DNA of 5,611 bases. Source: Cryomorphaceae bacterium. Lineage in GTDB: Bacteria > Bacteroidota > Bacteroidia > Flavobacteriales > Schleiferiaceae. Each line of letters opens with the position of its first letter. The first letter of the stretch is position 1. Position numbers and translations under genes: made by a program. Under the pieces are notes generated by a model, which was given only the letters and a program-made list of their open reading frames with translations, ran no database searches and was not told the origin of the DNA. Positions 1 through 5,611 of the stretch are shown here, one piece after another. The stretch lies in contig DMQR01000136.1 of NCBI GenBank assembly GCA_003455605.1, positions 1 through 5,611 on the forward strand, read 5' to 3'.

Positions 1-624
1 GCCCCATCACTCTTGCCAAGGTTCATTCCTGAGTTCTCACACAAGTATCCGGATATCAAACTAAAGATTGAGGAACTCAAGACCGACGACATGATCGAAG
101 CCCTTAGGCAAGACCGCATAGATTTAGGCATCGCTGCAACGCCCCTCAGTGAGAAAGGCATCGAGGAATTGCCATTGTACTATGAGCCTTTCATGGCTTT
201 CGTACCTGAATATCATTCGATGATTAACGACGAATTCCTATTGGCTTCGGAGCTCAATGCAAATAACATGTTACTGCTGAATGAGGGGCACTGCTTTCGA
301 AGCAGTGTTTTGAAGATTTGCCAAACAGAACTGCAGCAAGACCAACGCATCAATATGGAAAGCGGAAACTTCGTCACCTTGGTTAAGCTCGCCCATCGTG
401 GTTTAGGCATGACCTTACTCCCATACTTAAATACCTTGGATTTAGCAGCGAAGTACAAGAAGGGTATTAAACCCATTGCAGAACCAACACCAACTCGGGA
501 AATCAGTATGCTCTATACTAGAACACAACTAAAACAAGAGTGGATTCATGCCATGGCAGCTGTTATTCAAAGTACGTTGCCGGAGAAGTTGCTAGAGAAA
601 TCGGACCATATTATCAGTCCGTGA
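1..624 (+). CDS. oxyR: OxyR-type LysR-family peroxide-sensing regulator, C-terminal part (5' truncated by window)
   Basis: This is the effector (regulatory) domain of a LysR-family transcription factor, read in frame from base 1 to the TGA at 622-624 (207 residues). The DNA-binding helix-turn-helix and linker, about 100 residues, lie before the window. The fragment opens with APSLLPRF, which corresponds to the start of the OxyR regulatory domain. It carries GHCFRSSVLKIC, with cysteines at fragment residues 98 (bases 292-294) and 107 (bases 319-321). Their spacing of nine equals that of E. coli OxyR Cys199 and Cys208, which form the H2O2-induced disulfide that switches on catalase and peroxidase genes. 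The GMTLLP stretch near residue 140 also matches OxyR. The alignment offset of 101 predicts a full length near 308 residues, close to the usual 305. The 3' end overlaps the convergent transporter gene by 11 bases. Assignment to OxyR rather than a generic LysR protein rests mainly on the two cysteines; target genes cannot be seen here. Confidence 0.92.
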   Translation, partial: APSLLPRFIPEFSHKYPDIKLKIEELKTDDMIEALRQDRIDLGIAATPLSEKGIEELPLYYEPFMAFVPEYHSMINDEFLLASELNANNMLLLNEGHCFRSSVLKICQTELQQDQRINMESGNFVTLVKLAHRGLGMTLLPYLNTLDLAAKYKKGIKPIAEPTPTREISMLYTRTQLKQEWIHAMAAVIQSTLPEKLLEKSDHIISP

Positions 625-2017
625 TGCCCACGACCTGTAAAAGGAGTACAATCAGTGCAATAGCCAATAAGTTCATTACTATCCCGCGGTACACCATGTA
701 TGAAATGGTCAATTTTCCCGTACTGAAGACAATGGCGTTGGGAGGAGTAGCCATAGGCAGCATGAACGCACAACTAGCTCCTAAAACTAAGGGTAAACTT
801 AGAACATCCATCGGTATACCAATGGCTAGACTGAGGCTAAGCAGCAGCGGCAAGAGGGCACTCACTAAGGCCATATTGCTTAATAATTCTGTGGCGAATA
901 CACCTATTATGGCGACGACGAGAAGCCAAACCCATTGAGGTAATTGGCCCAAGTTCTCTAACCTTATGCTCATCAATTCAAACCATTGACTTCCTTGCAA
1001 GATTCCGGCAAGGGCAAGGCCTCCACCGAATAGAATCAAAATACCCCAAGGCAAATTTTTGGTATCCTCCCAATCCAGAATGTTGCCCTTATTTCCGTCG
1101 CGAAGGGCAAATAACATCACGGCACTAGCCAATGCTATAGCAGTATCTGACCATTGAATCATAGGAATCCATTGCGCCAAGTATGGACGTAAAATCCACA
1201 AGGTTGCAGTGAAGGTGAACACTACAGCTACGCGGTTTTGAACGGGTGTCAATCCTCCCAAGGAATTCCATTCTTGCGCAATCCATCGAGCGGTATTCTC
1301 CTCTTCCTTAACGTTCAATACGTCCTTCGGCAGGCCTCGCGTAATGATCCAAAAGGCAGTAATTCCAAGGACCATAGTGGCGGTTAATCCCACAGGGAGC
1401 CATTCCATAAATCCGATGGGACGGTCCAATTGTTCCGACATAAAGGCCGCAAAAATCATATTCGGCGGAGTACCAATGATCGTGGCCGTGCCCCCAATAT
1501 TCGCGGCCCAAGCCACACTGAGGAGCACCGGCCTTGATAACTTAGATTGTTTCTCCTCGTGCAATACCCCGAGTACGCTCGTAGCAATCGGTAACATCAT
1601 TATCGCCGTAGCTGTGTTCGAAATCCACATAGACATAAAACCCGTGGCCAACATGAATCCAGCTATTAAGCCCGAATCCTTAGTACCTGTTCGCTTTAAA
1701 ATCCATAAGGCAATGCGGTAATGCAGGGAAGACTTCTCTAAGGCCAGGGCAAGGACAAACCCACCAAAGAACAAGTAGACCAGCGGATGGGCATAATACC
1801 CTGCCAATTCCTTCGCCGTTCCCAGTTCCAATAAAGGAAAAAGCAGCAACGGCAGTAGCGCAGTGACCCCAAGGTGAACAGTTTCCGTTATCCACCATAC
1901 CAGCATCCATGCCGCAATCCCCAATAGAACGAAATGGGATTGACCTTGTCCAGCAAGGCTGATAAGAAGAGCGAGCACGGGGCCCAGCCAACGGATAATG
2001 GATGTAAATTTGGTCAT
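614..2017 (-). CDS. SLC13/DASS family sodium-coupled anion (dicarboxylate or sulfate) symporter
   Basis: A complete 467-residue inner-membrane transporter of the divalent anion:Na+ symporter family (relatives: VcINDY, SdcS, human NaDC). It is very hydrophobic throughout, with roughly eleven to twelve membrane segments or hairpins. The first half has the substrate/Na+ motif SNTATAIMMLP (residues 133-143) and NIGGTATIIGTPPN (173-186). The second half repeats these as SNMALVSALLPLL (380-392) and ASCAFMLPMATPPNAIV (414-430). The latter fits the family signature S-x2-F-x2-P-[LIVM]-[GSA]-x3-N-x-[LIVM]-V in full. The second SNT motif reads SNM, which may affect substrate or ion coordination. Likely substrates are C4-dicarboxylates, citrate or sulfate; the sequence alone does not decide, and no metabolic neighbour helps. 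The ATG at 2015-2017 (MTKF) is the natural start, leaving a short N-terminal tail before the first helix. The gene stands alone: it converges on oxyR (11-base overlap) and diverges from rdgB with 15 bases between start codons. Confidence 0.93.
   Translation of the reverse strand: MTKFTSIIRWLGPVLALLISLAGQGQSHFVLLGIAAWMLVWWITETVHLGVTALLPLLLFPLLELGTAKELAGYYAHPLVYLFFGGFVLALALEKSSLHYRIALWILKRTGTKDSGLIAGFMLATGFMSMWISNTATAIMMLPIATSVLGVLHEEKQSKLSRPVLLSVAWAANIGGTATIIGTPPNMIFAAFMSEQLDRPIGFMEWLPVGLTATMVLGITAFWIITRGLPKDVLNVKEEENTARWIAQEWNSLGGLTPVQNRVAVVFTFTATLWILRPYLAQWIPMIQWSDTAIALASAVMLFALRDGNKGNILDWEDTKNLPWGILILFGGGLALAGILQGSQWFELMSIRLENLGQLPQWVWLLVVAIIGVFATELLSNMALVSALLPLLLSLSLAIGIPMDVLSLPLVLGASCAFMLPMATPPNAIVFSTGKLTISYMVYRGIVMNLLAIALIVLLLQVVGITD
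2005..2012 (+). promoter_or_regulatory. Candidate Bacteroidota -7 element for rdgB
   Basis: TAAATTTG matches the Bacteroidota -7 consensus TAnnTTTG exactly. It lies 20 bases before the rdgB ATG, so transcription would begin near 2018-2020 and give a leader of about 14 bases. It sits inside the first codons of the opposite-strand transporter gene. No TTTG is visible 19-21 bases upstream, so the -33 half is missing or degenerate. An eight-base match with two free positions can arise by chance; the placement is the main argument in its favour. Confidence 0.35.
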
Positions 2018-2025
2018 CTAATCTG

Positions 2026-2033
2026 CGAATATA
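2026..2033 (-). promoter_or_regulatory. Weak candidate -7 element for the DASS transporter gene
   Basis: On the minus strand these bases read TATATTCG, one mismatch from TAnnTTTG. A TTG lies about 22 bases further upstream, inside the rdgB coding sequence. The element is only 8 bases before the transporter ATG, so the transcript would be nearly leaderless. It overlaps the first base of the rdgB start codon. This is the best candidate in the 15-base gap but is weak; the real promoter could lie deeper in rdgB. Confidence 0.18.
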
Positions 2034-2611
2034 TGAAGCTCGTTTTTGCAACTCACAACCCTGGTAAATTAAAAGAAGTCCGCGAGATACTCGCGCCAAA
2101 ATACGATGTCATCGGCCTTCATGATTTAAATGACCATGAAGATATCATTGAAGATGCCCCCACCCTCGAAGAAAACGCCATCATCAAAGCGCAGACCGTA
2201 TGGCAACGCCACGGCTTGCCTTGTTTTTCCGACGACACTGGATTAGAGATTGATGCTTTGAATGGGGCTCCCGGAGTTAATAGCGCGCGTTATGCAGGGC
2301 CAGCCAAGGACCCTCAGGACAATATGGACAAGGTCTTACAGGAATTGGAAGGTATTAATGATCGCGGAGGGCAATTTCGCACTGCAGTTGCACTCCACTG
2401 GAACGGGGAGTACAAAATCTTCGAAGGAATTGTTCGTGGCAGCATTGCTACTAAGCGCAGGGGAGCCAATGGGTTTGGTTATGACCCCATCTTTATACCT
2501 GAAGGATTCCCTACCAGCTTCGCACAAATGGATGCAGCGGCAAAAAACGCGATCAGCCACCGAGGCCGAGCAATCAAAGCATTAGTTGATTTCCTAATCT
2601 CGCAAGATTAA
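2033..2611 (+). CDS. rdgB: RdgB/HAM1 family non-canonical purine NTP pyrophosphatase (dITP/XTP)
   Basis: A complete 192-residue cytosolic house-cleaning enzyme. The family hydrolyses dITP, ITP and XTP to the monophosphate and pyrophosphate, keeping deaminated purines out of DNA and RNA. The N-terminal THNPGKLKEV (residues 7-16) is the family's [ST]-x-N-x-x-K nucleotide-binding signature. FSDDTGLEIDAL (65-76) holds the acidic metal/catalytic pair D67-D68; E. coli uses Asp69 at the equivalent site. GANGFGYDPIF (144-154) and AISHRGRA (173-180) form the base-recognition and phosphate-contact loops. Length is typical (about 195). The ATG at 2033 is chosen although the frame is open back to 1934, because homology begins exactly at MKLVFATHNPGK and the upstream part is antisense to the transporter. 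There is no Shine-Dalgarno sequence, as is common in Bacteroidota. The TAA stop shares the bases TTAA with the stop of convergent rsmD. Confidence 0.96.
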   Translation: MKLVFATHNPGKLKEVREILAPKYDVIGLHDLNDHEDIIEDAPTLEENAIIKAQTVWQRHGLPCFSDDTGLEIDALNGAPGVNSARYAGPAKDPQDNMDKVLQELEGINDRGGQFRTAVALHWNGEYKIFEGIVRGSIATKRRGANGFGYDPIFIPEGFPTSFAQMDAAAKNAISHRGRAIKALVDFLISQD

Positions 2612-3156
2612 GCGCCAAATTCTTCCGGACAGCTGAAGAAACTAAAGTGAACGTGCCCGTACTTGCGGTGACTAGTGAATCCAGGCAGATGGCTCAAATC
2701 CGTATCTGCGCTGTGCTCGATGATGGCTTCCCCGCCATCTTTCAAGAAGCCTTTTTGAATCAACGCTTCGGCGAGCGCTTCGTGCTTGTCCCAATTGTAA
2801 GGAGGATCTGCGAAGACAATATCATAGGACGTGGTCTTTTTTTGAACGAAGAGCCAGGCATCTAATTGGACTGGTTGAATACTTGCCCCTAAATCATCGG
2901 CCATCTCCCCAATAAAGCGCACACAGGCTTTGTTCAGATCGATACAAGTAATCTCCCCCGCTCCTCTCGATGCAAATTCGTAAGCGATATTCCCCGTGCC
3001 AGCGAACAAATCCAAAACACGCAAATCGTCAAAGAAAAATCTATTGTTGAGAATATTGAACAACCCCTCCTTAGCGAAGTCTGTCGTTGGTCTCGTTGGC
3101 AAGTTCTTAGGTGCGATAATTCGCTTCCCCTTCCATTTTCCGCTGACTATTCTCAT
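2608..3156 (-). CDS. rsmD: RsmD, 16S rRNA (guanine(966)-N2)-methyltransferase
   Basis: A complete 182-residue SAM-dependent methyltransferase. The family methylates N2 of G966 (E. coli numbering) in 16S rRNA during 30S assembly. MRIVSGKWKGKRI at the start and RPTTDFAKEGLFNIL (22-36) are the RsmD N-terminal signature, the latter matching the usual RPT-REalFNiL pattern. Motif I, DLFAGTGN (49-56), binds SAM. CIDLNKACV (71-79) is motif II with the acidic ribose contact. FADPPYN (115-121) is motif IV, the DPPY hallmark of N-methyltransferases acting on an exocyclic amine. Length is typical (180-200). The ATG at 3154-3156 overlaps the stop of the preceding DUF3822 gene (ATGA), implying translational coupling. 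The 3' end overlaps rdgB by four bases. It is the last gene of the minus-strand operon running from 4548. The site G966 is assigned by family, not tested here. Confidence 0.95.
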   Translation of the reverse strand: MRIVSGKWKGKRIIAPKNLPTRPTTDFAKEGLFNILNNRFFFDDLRVLDLFAGTGNIAYEFASRGAGEITCIDLNKACVRFIGEMADDLGASIQPVQLDAWLFVQKKTTSYDIVFADPPYNWDKHEALAEALIQKGFLKDGGEAIIEHSADTDLSHLPGFTSHRKYGHVHFSFFSCPEEFGA

Positions 3157-3953
3157 AAACGCAATAGTGTCGCAAAGGCTAAGGCATCAAACTCGTTCAT
3201 CGCAGAGCTAATTTTCGACCATTGCGTCGGCTTGAACAAACGTACCTTGCCAAAGTATGGCTGAGCGACATCCTTGTAAGCCGTTGCACTCAAACCGCTG
3301 AGCTCAATTATACAATCTGCACGATTCCAATCCAGTTGCTCCGTACAATTTCCCAAATGATACATTAGTTCACTGTCATTTGCGCAGGGAAAGCTATTGA
3401 TGAGGGTCCAATTCCCTTTTCGACTAGCCATGATCTGTACTGCGTCGTTATAAATATGCGCCCAGATAGTTGGAGAATCCGTAGGATTTATTTGGTCCAA
3501 TTGCAGCGCCCAATGATGACGACGCACCAACGAGCTGGTATTACTGAGTTTCAAATCTTCTTCAGGTAAGTAGGCAAAAACAGCAACCCCAAGGGATTCA
3601 TTGACGTCCGAAAAATTTGCTTTGTATCCCAACATATCCTTTGTCCAATCCAAATCTTCGGGATCCGTCATTACTTGCGGGATCAGCACACTATGTGGGG
3701 CCTCTACGCCATAGATAACCTCGGCAAGCGGCTGAGGAAAAGAATCTATGAGGTCTTGAACAGGCTGGTCACTCCATTCTGCACGAGGCATATATCCAGC
3801 CATGTACAATTGACGGGTGGTTCGGTGACGTACCAAAAAAGAAAGTCCATCCTGCTGGTACAAGATGGACAATGTGCATTCATCCGCCTTCGCCGTTTCG
3901 AAGGCTGGATCGATGTTATTCTGCTTTACACTTAGTGTTTTCGTAGTTACCAC
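3153..3953 (-). CDS. DUF3822-type protein of unknown function, GTG start
   Basis: A complete 266-residue soluble protein with no signal peptide or membrane segment. I assign it to DUF3822, a Bacteroidota family usually found directly before rsmD; position and general character support this more than any single motif. The N-terminal half has a strand-hairpin pattern (LSILYQQDGLSFLVRHR, 28-44). A second lobe begins at IWAHIYNDAVQIMASRKGNW (163-182), followed by a helix and CIIELSG (214-220), then a C-terminal helix with DALAFATLL (256-264). This layout resembles the duplicated actin-like (ASKHA/PilM) fold, but without the glycine-rich phosphate loops, so ATP binding is doubtful. That fold idea is inference. 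The start is GTG at 3951-3953: an in-frame TGA lies six codons upstream, and the first in-frame ATG would remove 50 residues. It overlaps the upstream gene by 38 bases and rsmD by four, so it is probably translated by coupling within one operon. Confidence 0.8.
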   Translation of the reverse strand: MVTTKTLSVKQNNIDPAFETAKADECTLSILYQQDGLSFLVRHRTTRQLYMAGYMPRAEWSDQPVQDLIDSFPQPLAEVIYGVEAPHSVLIPQVMTDPEDLDWTKDMLGYKANFSDVNESLGVAVFAYLPEEDLKLSNTSSLVRRHHWALQLDQINPTDSPTIWAHIYNDAVQIMASRKGNWTLINSFPCANDSELMYHLGNCTEQLDWNRADCIIELSGLSATAYKDVAQPYFGKVRLFKPTQWSKISSAMNEFDALAFATLLRL

Positions 3954-4548
3954 TGATGGTCGGTTGTGTCAATGATCCGATGGTCCAAGACTCGTTCTTT
4001 ACTTTGTAGAATGCATCTGGATATTCATCCGCAACGTCAGCAAATACAGTAATGAGAGGAGCGCTCACCTCAAAGGTAGCAACTTCTACTCCATTCTTTA
4101 CAATCTTTCCTGCGTTCATTGAAAACAAGCTATCAGTTCCGGCAATGCGCAACAAAGTTGAAGCATCGAATCCTTCACCGAAAACCTGAGTCTTCACGGA
4201 CTCTTGTCCCAACACACGTATGATAACGGAATCCTTATTCATATCCTTCTGATATACCTTGTCGTAGTACATGAAGCTGGTATCCTTTCGCTCAATGATA
4301 CTTACTACACCTGTATCCACAAAATCTACCAACGTTTGTAGGTCGCTACAAAAGTTTCCGTTTTCACTTTTGTAGGTTAATTGTGCCTCGCGAAAATTCT
4401 CCAATTGTTGCGTAACCTCGCACAATCTCACATCATAGATGCGATTAAATTTAATAGGCTGCATGATGCTTGTGTAGATACGGTATGTCAGGAACACTGA
4501 AATTAATATGAGTGCTACCTTTATGTTGGTTTGTACCTTAGAATTCAT
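3916..4548 (-). CDS. Single-pass membrane-anchored protein of unknown function, pilin-like topology
   Basis: A complete 210-residue protein that I cannot name. A short basic N-terminus is followed by one hydrophobic segment (about residues 10-28, VALILISVFLTYRIYTSI), with no signal-peptidase or lipoprotein site. It is therefore probably an inner-membrane anchor with the remainder in the periplasm. Residues 38-58 form a probable long helix leading into AQLTYKSENGNF (55-66) and LQTLVDFVDTG (70-80). This recalls pseudopilins and minor pilins (helix, then AQ-x-Y-x3-NG-x-Y/F and L-x2-L), but the prepilin cleavage motif is absent. The C-terminal part is strand-rich, with a GSLTQPTISGNYE stretch (191-203). 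Cysteines 43, 67 and 207 are the only ones; a disulfide is possible. It is the first gene of the operon with the DUF3822 gene and rsmD, and its tail overlaps the next start by 38 bases. Start ATG at 4546-4548 places the membrane segment sensibly. Confidence 0.8.
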   Translation of the reverse strand: MNSKVQTNIKVALILISVFLTYRIYTSIMQPIKFNRIYDVRLCEVTQQLENFREAQLTYKSENGNFCSDLQTLVDFVDTGVVSIIERKDTSFMYYDKVYQKDMNKDSVIIRVLGQESVKTQVFGEGFDASTLLRIAGTDSLFSMNAGKIVKNGVEVATFEVSAPLITVFADVADEYPDAFYKVKNESWTIGSLTQPTISGNYENTKCKAE

Positions 4549-4561
4549 GTGACTATTTTAA
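4530..4561 (+). promoter_or_regulatory. Candidate promoter for the helicase gene (TTTG-N20-TATTTTAA)
   Basis: TTTG at 4530-4533 is followed after 20 bases by TATTTTAA at 4554-4561. The spacing and first half fit the Bacteroidota promoter (TTTG, 19-21 bases, TAnnTTTG), but the -7 element ends AA instead of TG. Transcription would begin near 4567-4570, about 25 bases before the proposed TTG start. The -33 half lies within the first codons of the opposite-strand membrane protein gene, in line with the compact layout here. Confidence 0.3.
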
Positions 4562-4567
4562 ATTTAA
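4558..4567. repeat. 10-base perfect palindrome TTAAATTTAA in the divergent intergenic gap
   Basis: TTAAATTTAA equals its own reverse complement and lies in the 46-base gap between the membrane protein gene (minus) and the helicase gene (plus), 10 bases before the former's ATG. On either strand the inner TAAATTTA is one base from the -7 consensus TAnnTTTG. It may therefore be a -7 element for the minus-strand operon or just AT-rich promoter DNA. No TTTG lies 19-21 bases upstream on the minus strand. Ten AT-only bases can be palindromic by chance. Confidence 0.35.
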
Positions 4568-4594
4568 TGGTCCCAAAACTACAATATTTTTCCG

Positions 4595-5611
4595 TTGCTT
4601 GCACCCCAAAATACATATGCAGATCTAAAAGGCTTTTTTCCTTTTGAACCTACCGAAGATCAAGACGGTTTGCTGAGGAAATTAGCCGTATACCTAAGCA
4701 TACGACGAGTCCTTCCGGAAGTGTTCATCATCAAAGGATATGCAGGTACAGGAAAGACCACCGTGATGCGCAGTGTAGTAGCAACGCACAAAAAACACAA
4801 ACGCAAAATAGTATTAATGGCCCCAACTGGGCGCGCGGTTAAAGTCCTCTCTGGAGCTACAAGATCAAAAGCGCATACCATCCATCGCTCGTTGTACCGC
4901 CCTAGTGTAGGTAGTGGCGGAACAGCCACCTTCGTATTGGCCAATAACAATTTAAAGAATACTACCTTCATTATAGACGAAGCCGGCCTGGTAGGAACGA
5001 CGACTGATTCCACCCTGGGCGGCAACGCCCTCATTGAAGACCTCATCACCTATGTCTTTGCAGACCCCTCTAACAACTTGATCCTTGTAGGCGACCCTGC
5101 ACAGCTACCTCCTATCGGTCAGCCCCACAGCCCTGCACTTTTAACGGACTTCTTCATCAAAAATCTAGGCGTAAATGCTACTGGTCATACCTTGAGGCAA
5201 GTCGTTCGTCAGGCACTGGACAGTTATATTTTGAAAAATGCAACGGCCTTACGCAACAGAATTGAAGCAGATAGTTCCAACGACCCAATCATAGAGTCCG
5301 GGGAGGATTTAATTCGTGTTGAGGACGGCTACCAGCTCCAAGAGATTTTCGAAAAACTCTACCACAGCGACGGCAATAACAATACAATGGTCGTTCGCAG
5401 CAACAAAAAAGCCAACCAATACAACCAAGGAATACGTGCCCGTATCAAATTTCAAGAAAATCAGATTGCAGCTGGGGACCAATTCATGGTAGTCAAAAAC
5501 AACTATTTCTGGCTCTCCGAAAAAAGCGCCATGGGATTCATTGCCAACGGTGAAATTGGCATCATCAAAAGTATACGCAACATTCACGAACGCTACGGCT
5601 TGACCTATTGC
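4595..5611 (+). CDS. Superfamily 1B RecD/Dda-like DNA helicase, N-terminal part (3' truncated by window), probable TTG start
   Basis: The first 339 residues of an ATP-dependent DNA helicase of the RecD/Dda group, open to the window end. In order: Q-motif region FEPTEDQDGLL (17-27); Walker A GYAGTGKT (48-55) with K54; motif Ia APTGRA (76-81); HTIHRSLY (94-101); Walker B IIDEA (126-130); motif III LVGDPAQLPPIG (164-175); and TLRQVVRQ (199-206), the motif IV region with the Q-x2-R-Q type arginine. The C-terminal RecA-like domain with the usual TIHKSQG-type motif lies beyond the window. Such proteins translocate 5' to 3' on single strands; this short form lacks the N-terminal region of long RecD2. 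No in-frame ATG exists between the stop at 4565-4567 and Walker A. TTG at 4595 leaves 13 residues before FFPFEPT, which fits relatives. ATGs at 4567 and 4617 are out of frame. It diverges from the membrane protein operon. The start is the least certain point. Confidence 0.9.
   Translation, partial: MLAPQNTYADLKGFFPFEPTEDQDGLLRKLAVYLSIRRVLPEVFIIKGYAGTGKTTVMRSVVATHKKHKRKIVLMAPTGRAVKVLSGATRSKAHTIHRSLYRPSVGSGGTATFVLANNNLKNTTFIIDEAGLVGTTTDSTLGGNALIEDLITYVFADPSNNLILVGDPAQLPPIGQPHSPALLTDFFIKNLGVNATGHTLRQVVRQALDSYILKNATALRNRIEADSSNDPIIESGEDLIRVEDGYQLQEIFEKLYHSDGNNNTMVVRSNKKANQYNQGIRARIKFQENQIAAGDQFMVVKNNYFWLSEKSAMGFIANGEIGIIKSIRNIHERYGLTYC

Noticed and set aside
540..938. 132-codon plus-strand open frame across the oxyR end and transporter C-terminus
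   Set aside because: It is antisense to the signature-bearing end of the transporter and out of frame with oxyR, with no recognisable protein features.
1344..1721. 125-codon plus-strand open frame within the transporter
   Set aside because: It is the complement of hydrophobic transporter codons, which often leaves the antisense frame open; there is no motif or independent start signal.
1934..2032. Longer rdgB protein with 33 extra N-terminal residues
   Set aside because: RdgB homology begins exactly at the ATG at 2033, and the extension is antisense to the transporter N-terminus.
1680..2099. 139-codon minus-strand open frame overlapping the transporter and the rdgB start
   Set aside because: It is an out-of-frame shadow of the transporter gene; its composition is rich in Arg, Cys and Trp and shows no domain, while the transporter frame has full family motifs.
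4567..4647. Short plus-strand open frame from ATG 4567 (26 codons)
   Set aside because: It ends at TGA 4645-4647, lies in a different frame from the helicase, has no recognisable features and is as short as chance predicts.
4660..5049. 129-codon minus-strand open frame within the helicase
   Set aside because: It is antisense to the region carrying Walker A, Walker B and neighbouring helicase motifs, and it lacks any coherent domain.
5309..5587. 92-codon minus-strand open frame near the window end
   Set aside because: It lies antisense to the continuing helicase frame; its hydrophobic stretch is the complement of Asn/Lys-rich helicase codons.

Overview
The window looks like ordinary chromosomal DNA from a member of the Bacteroidota, probably a free-living Flavobacteriales-type organism. 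The grounds are as follows. The order RecD/Dda-like helicase, small membrane protein, DUF3822 protein and rsmD is an arrangement I associate with that phylum. Clear Shine-Dalgarno sequences are lacking before the starts. Some upstream sequences resemble the Bacteroidota promoter (TTTG about 20 bases before TAnnTTTG). The lineage is an inference from gene content, not from a marker gene.

Layout: (1) 1-624, plus strand, the C-terminal two thirds of an OxyR peroxide sensor with both redox cysteines. (2) 614-2017, minus, a complete SLC13/DASS sodium-coupled anion or dicarboxylate transporter that overlaps oxyR tail to tail by 11 bases. (3) 2033-2611, plus, a complete RdgB/HAM1 purine NTP pyrophosphatase that diverges from the transporter across only 15 bases. 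(4) 2608-3156, minus, RsmD 16S rRNA guanine methyltransferase, which overlaps rdgB tail to tail by 4 bases. (5) 3153-3953, minus, a DUF3822-type protein coupled to rsmD by an ATGA overlap. (6) 3916-4548, minus, a single-pass membrane protein of unknown function that overlaps the DUF3822 gene by 38 bases. (7) 4595-5611, plus, the N-terminal 339 residues of a superfamily 1B RecD/Dda-like DNA helicase, apparently starting at TTG and cut by the window end.

The genes are packed extremely tightly: only about 61 bases (2018-2032 and 4549-4594) lie outside coding sequence, so promoters must sit partly inside neighbouring genes. Genes 6, 5 and 4 are almost certainly one minus-strand operon (membrane protein, DUF3822, rsmD). 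The oxyR, transporter and rdgB genes are housekeeping or stress genes with no obvious common pathway, although OxyR and nucleotide-pool sanitation both relate broadly to chemical stress.

I see no mobile element, CRISPR array, tRNA, rRNA or recognisable riboswitch. The least understood part is the membrane protein and DUF3822 pair. The first has a pilin-like topology and the second reads like a degenerate actin/PilM-type fold, which raises a testable but speculative link to a small envelope assembly.
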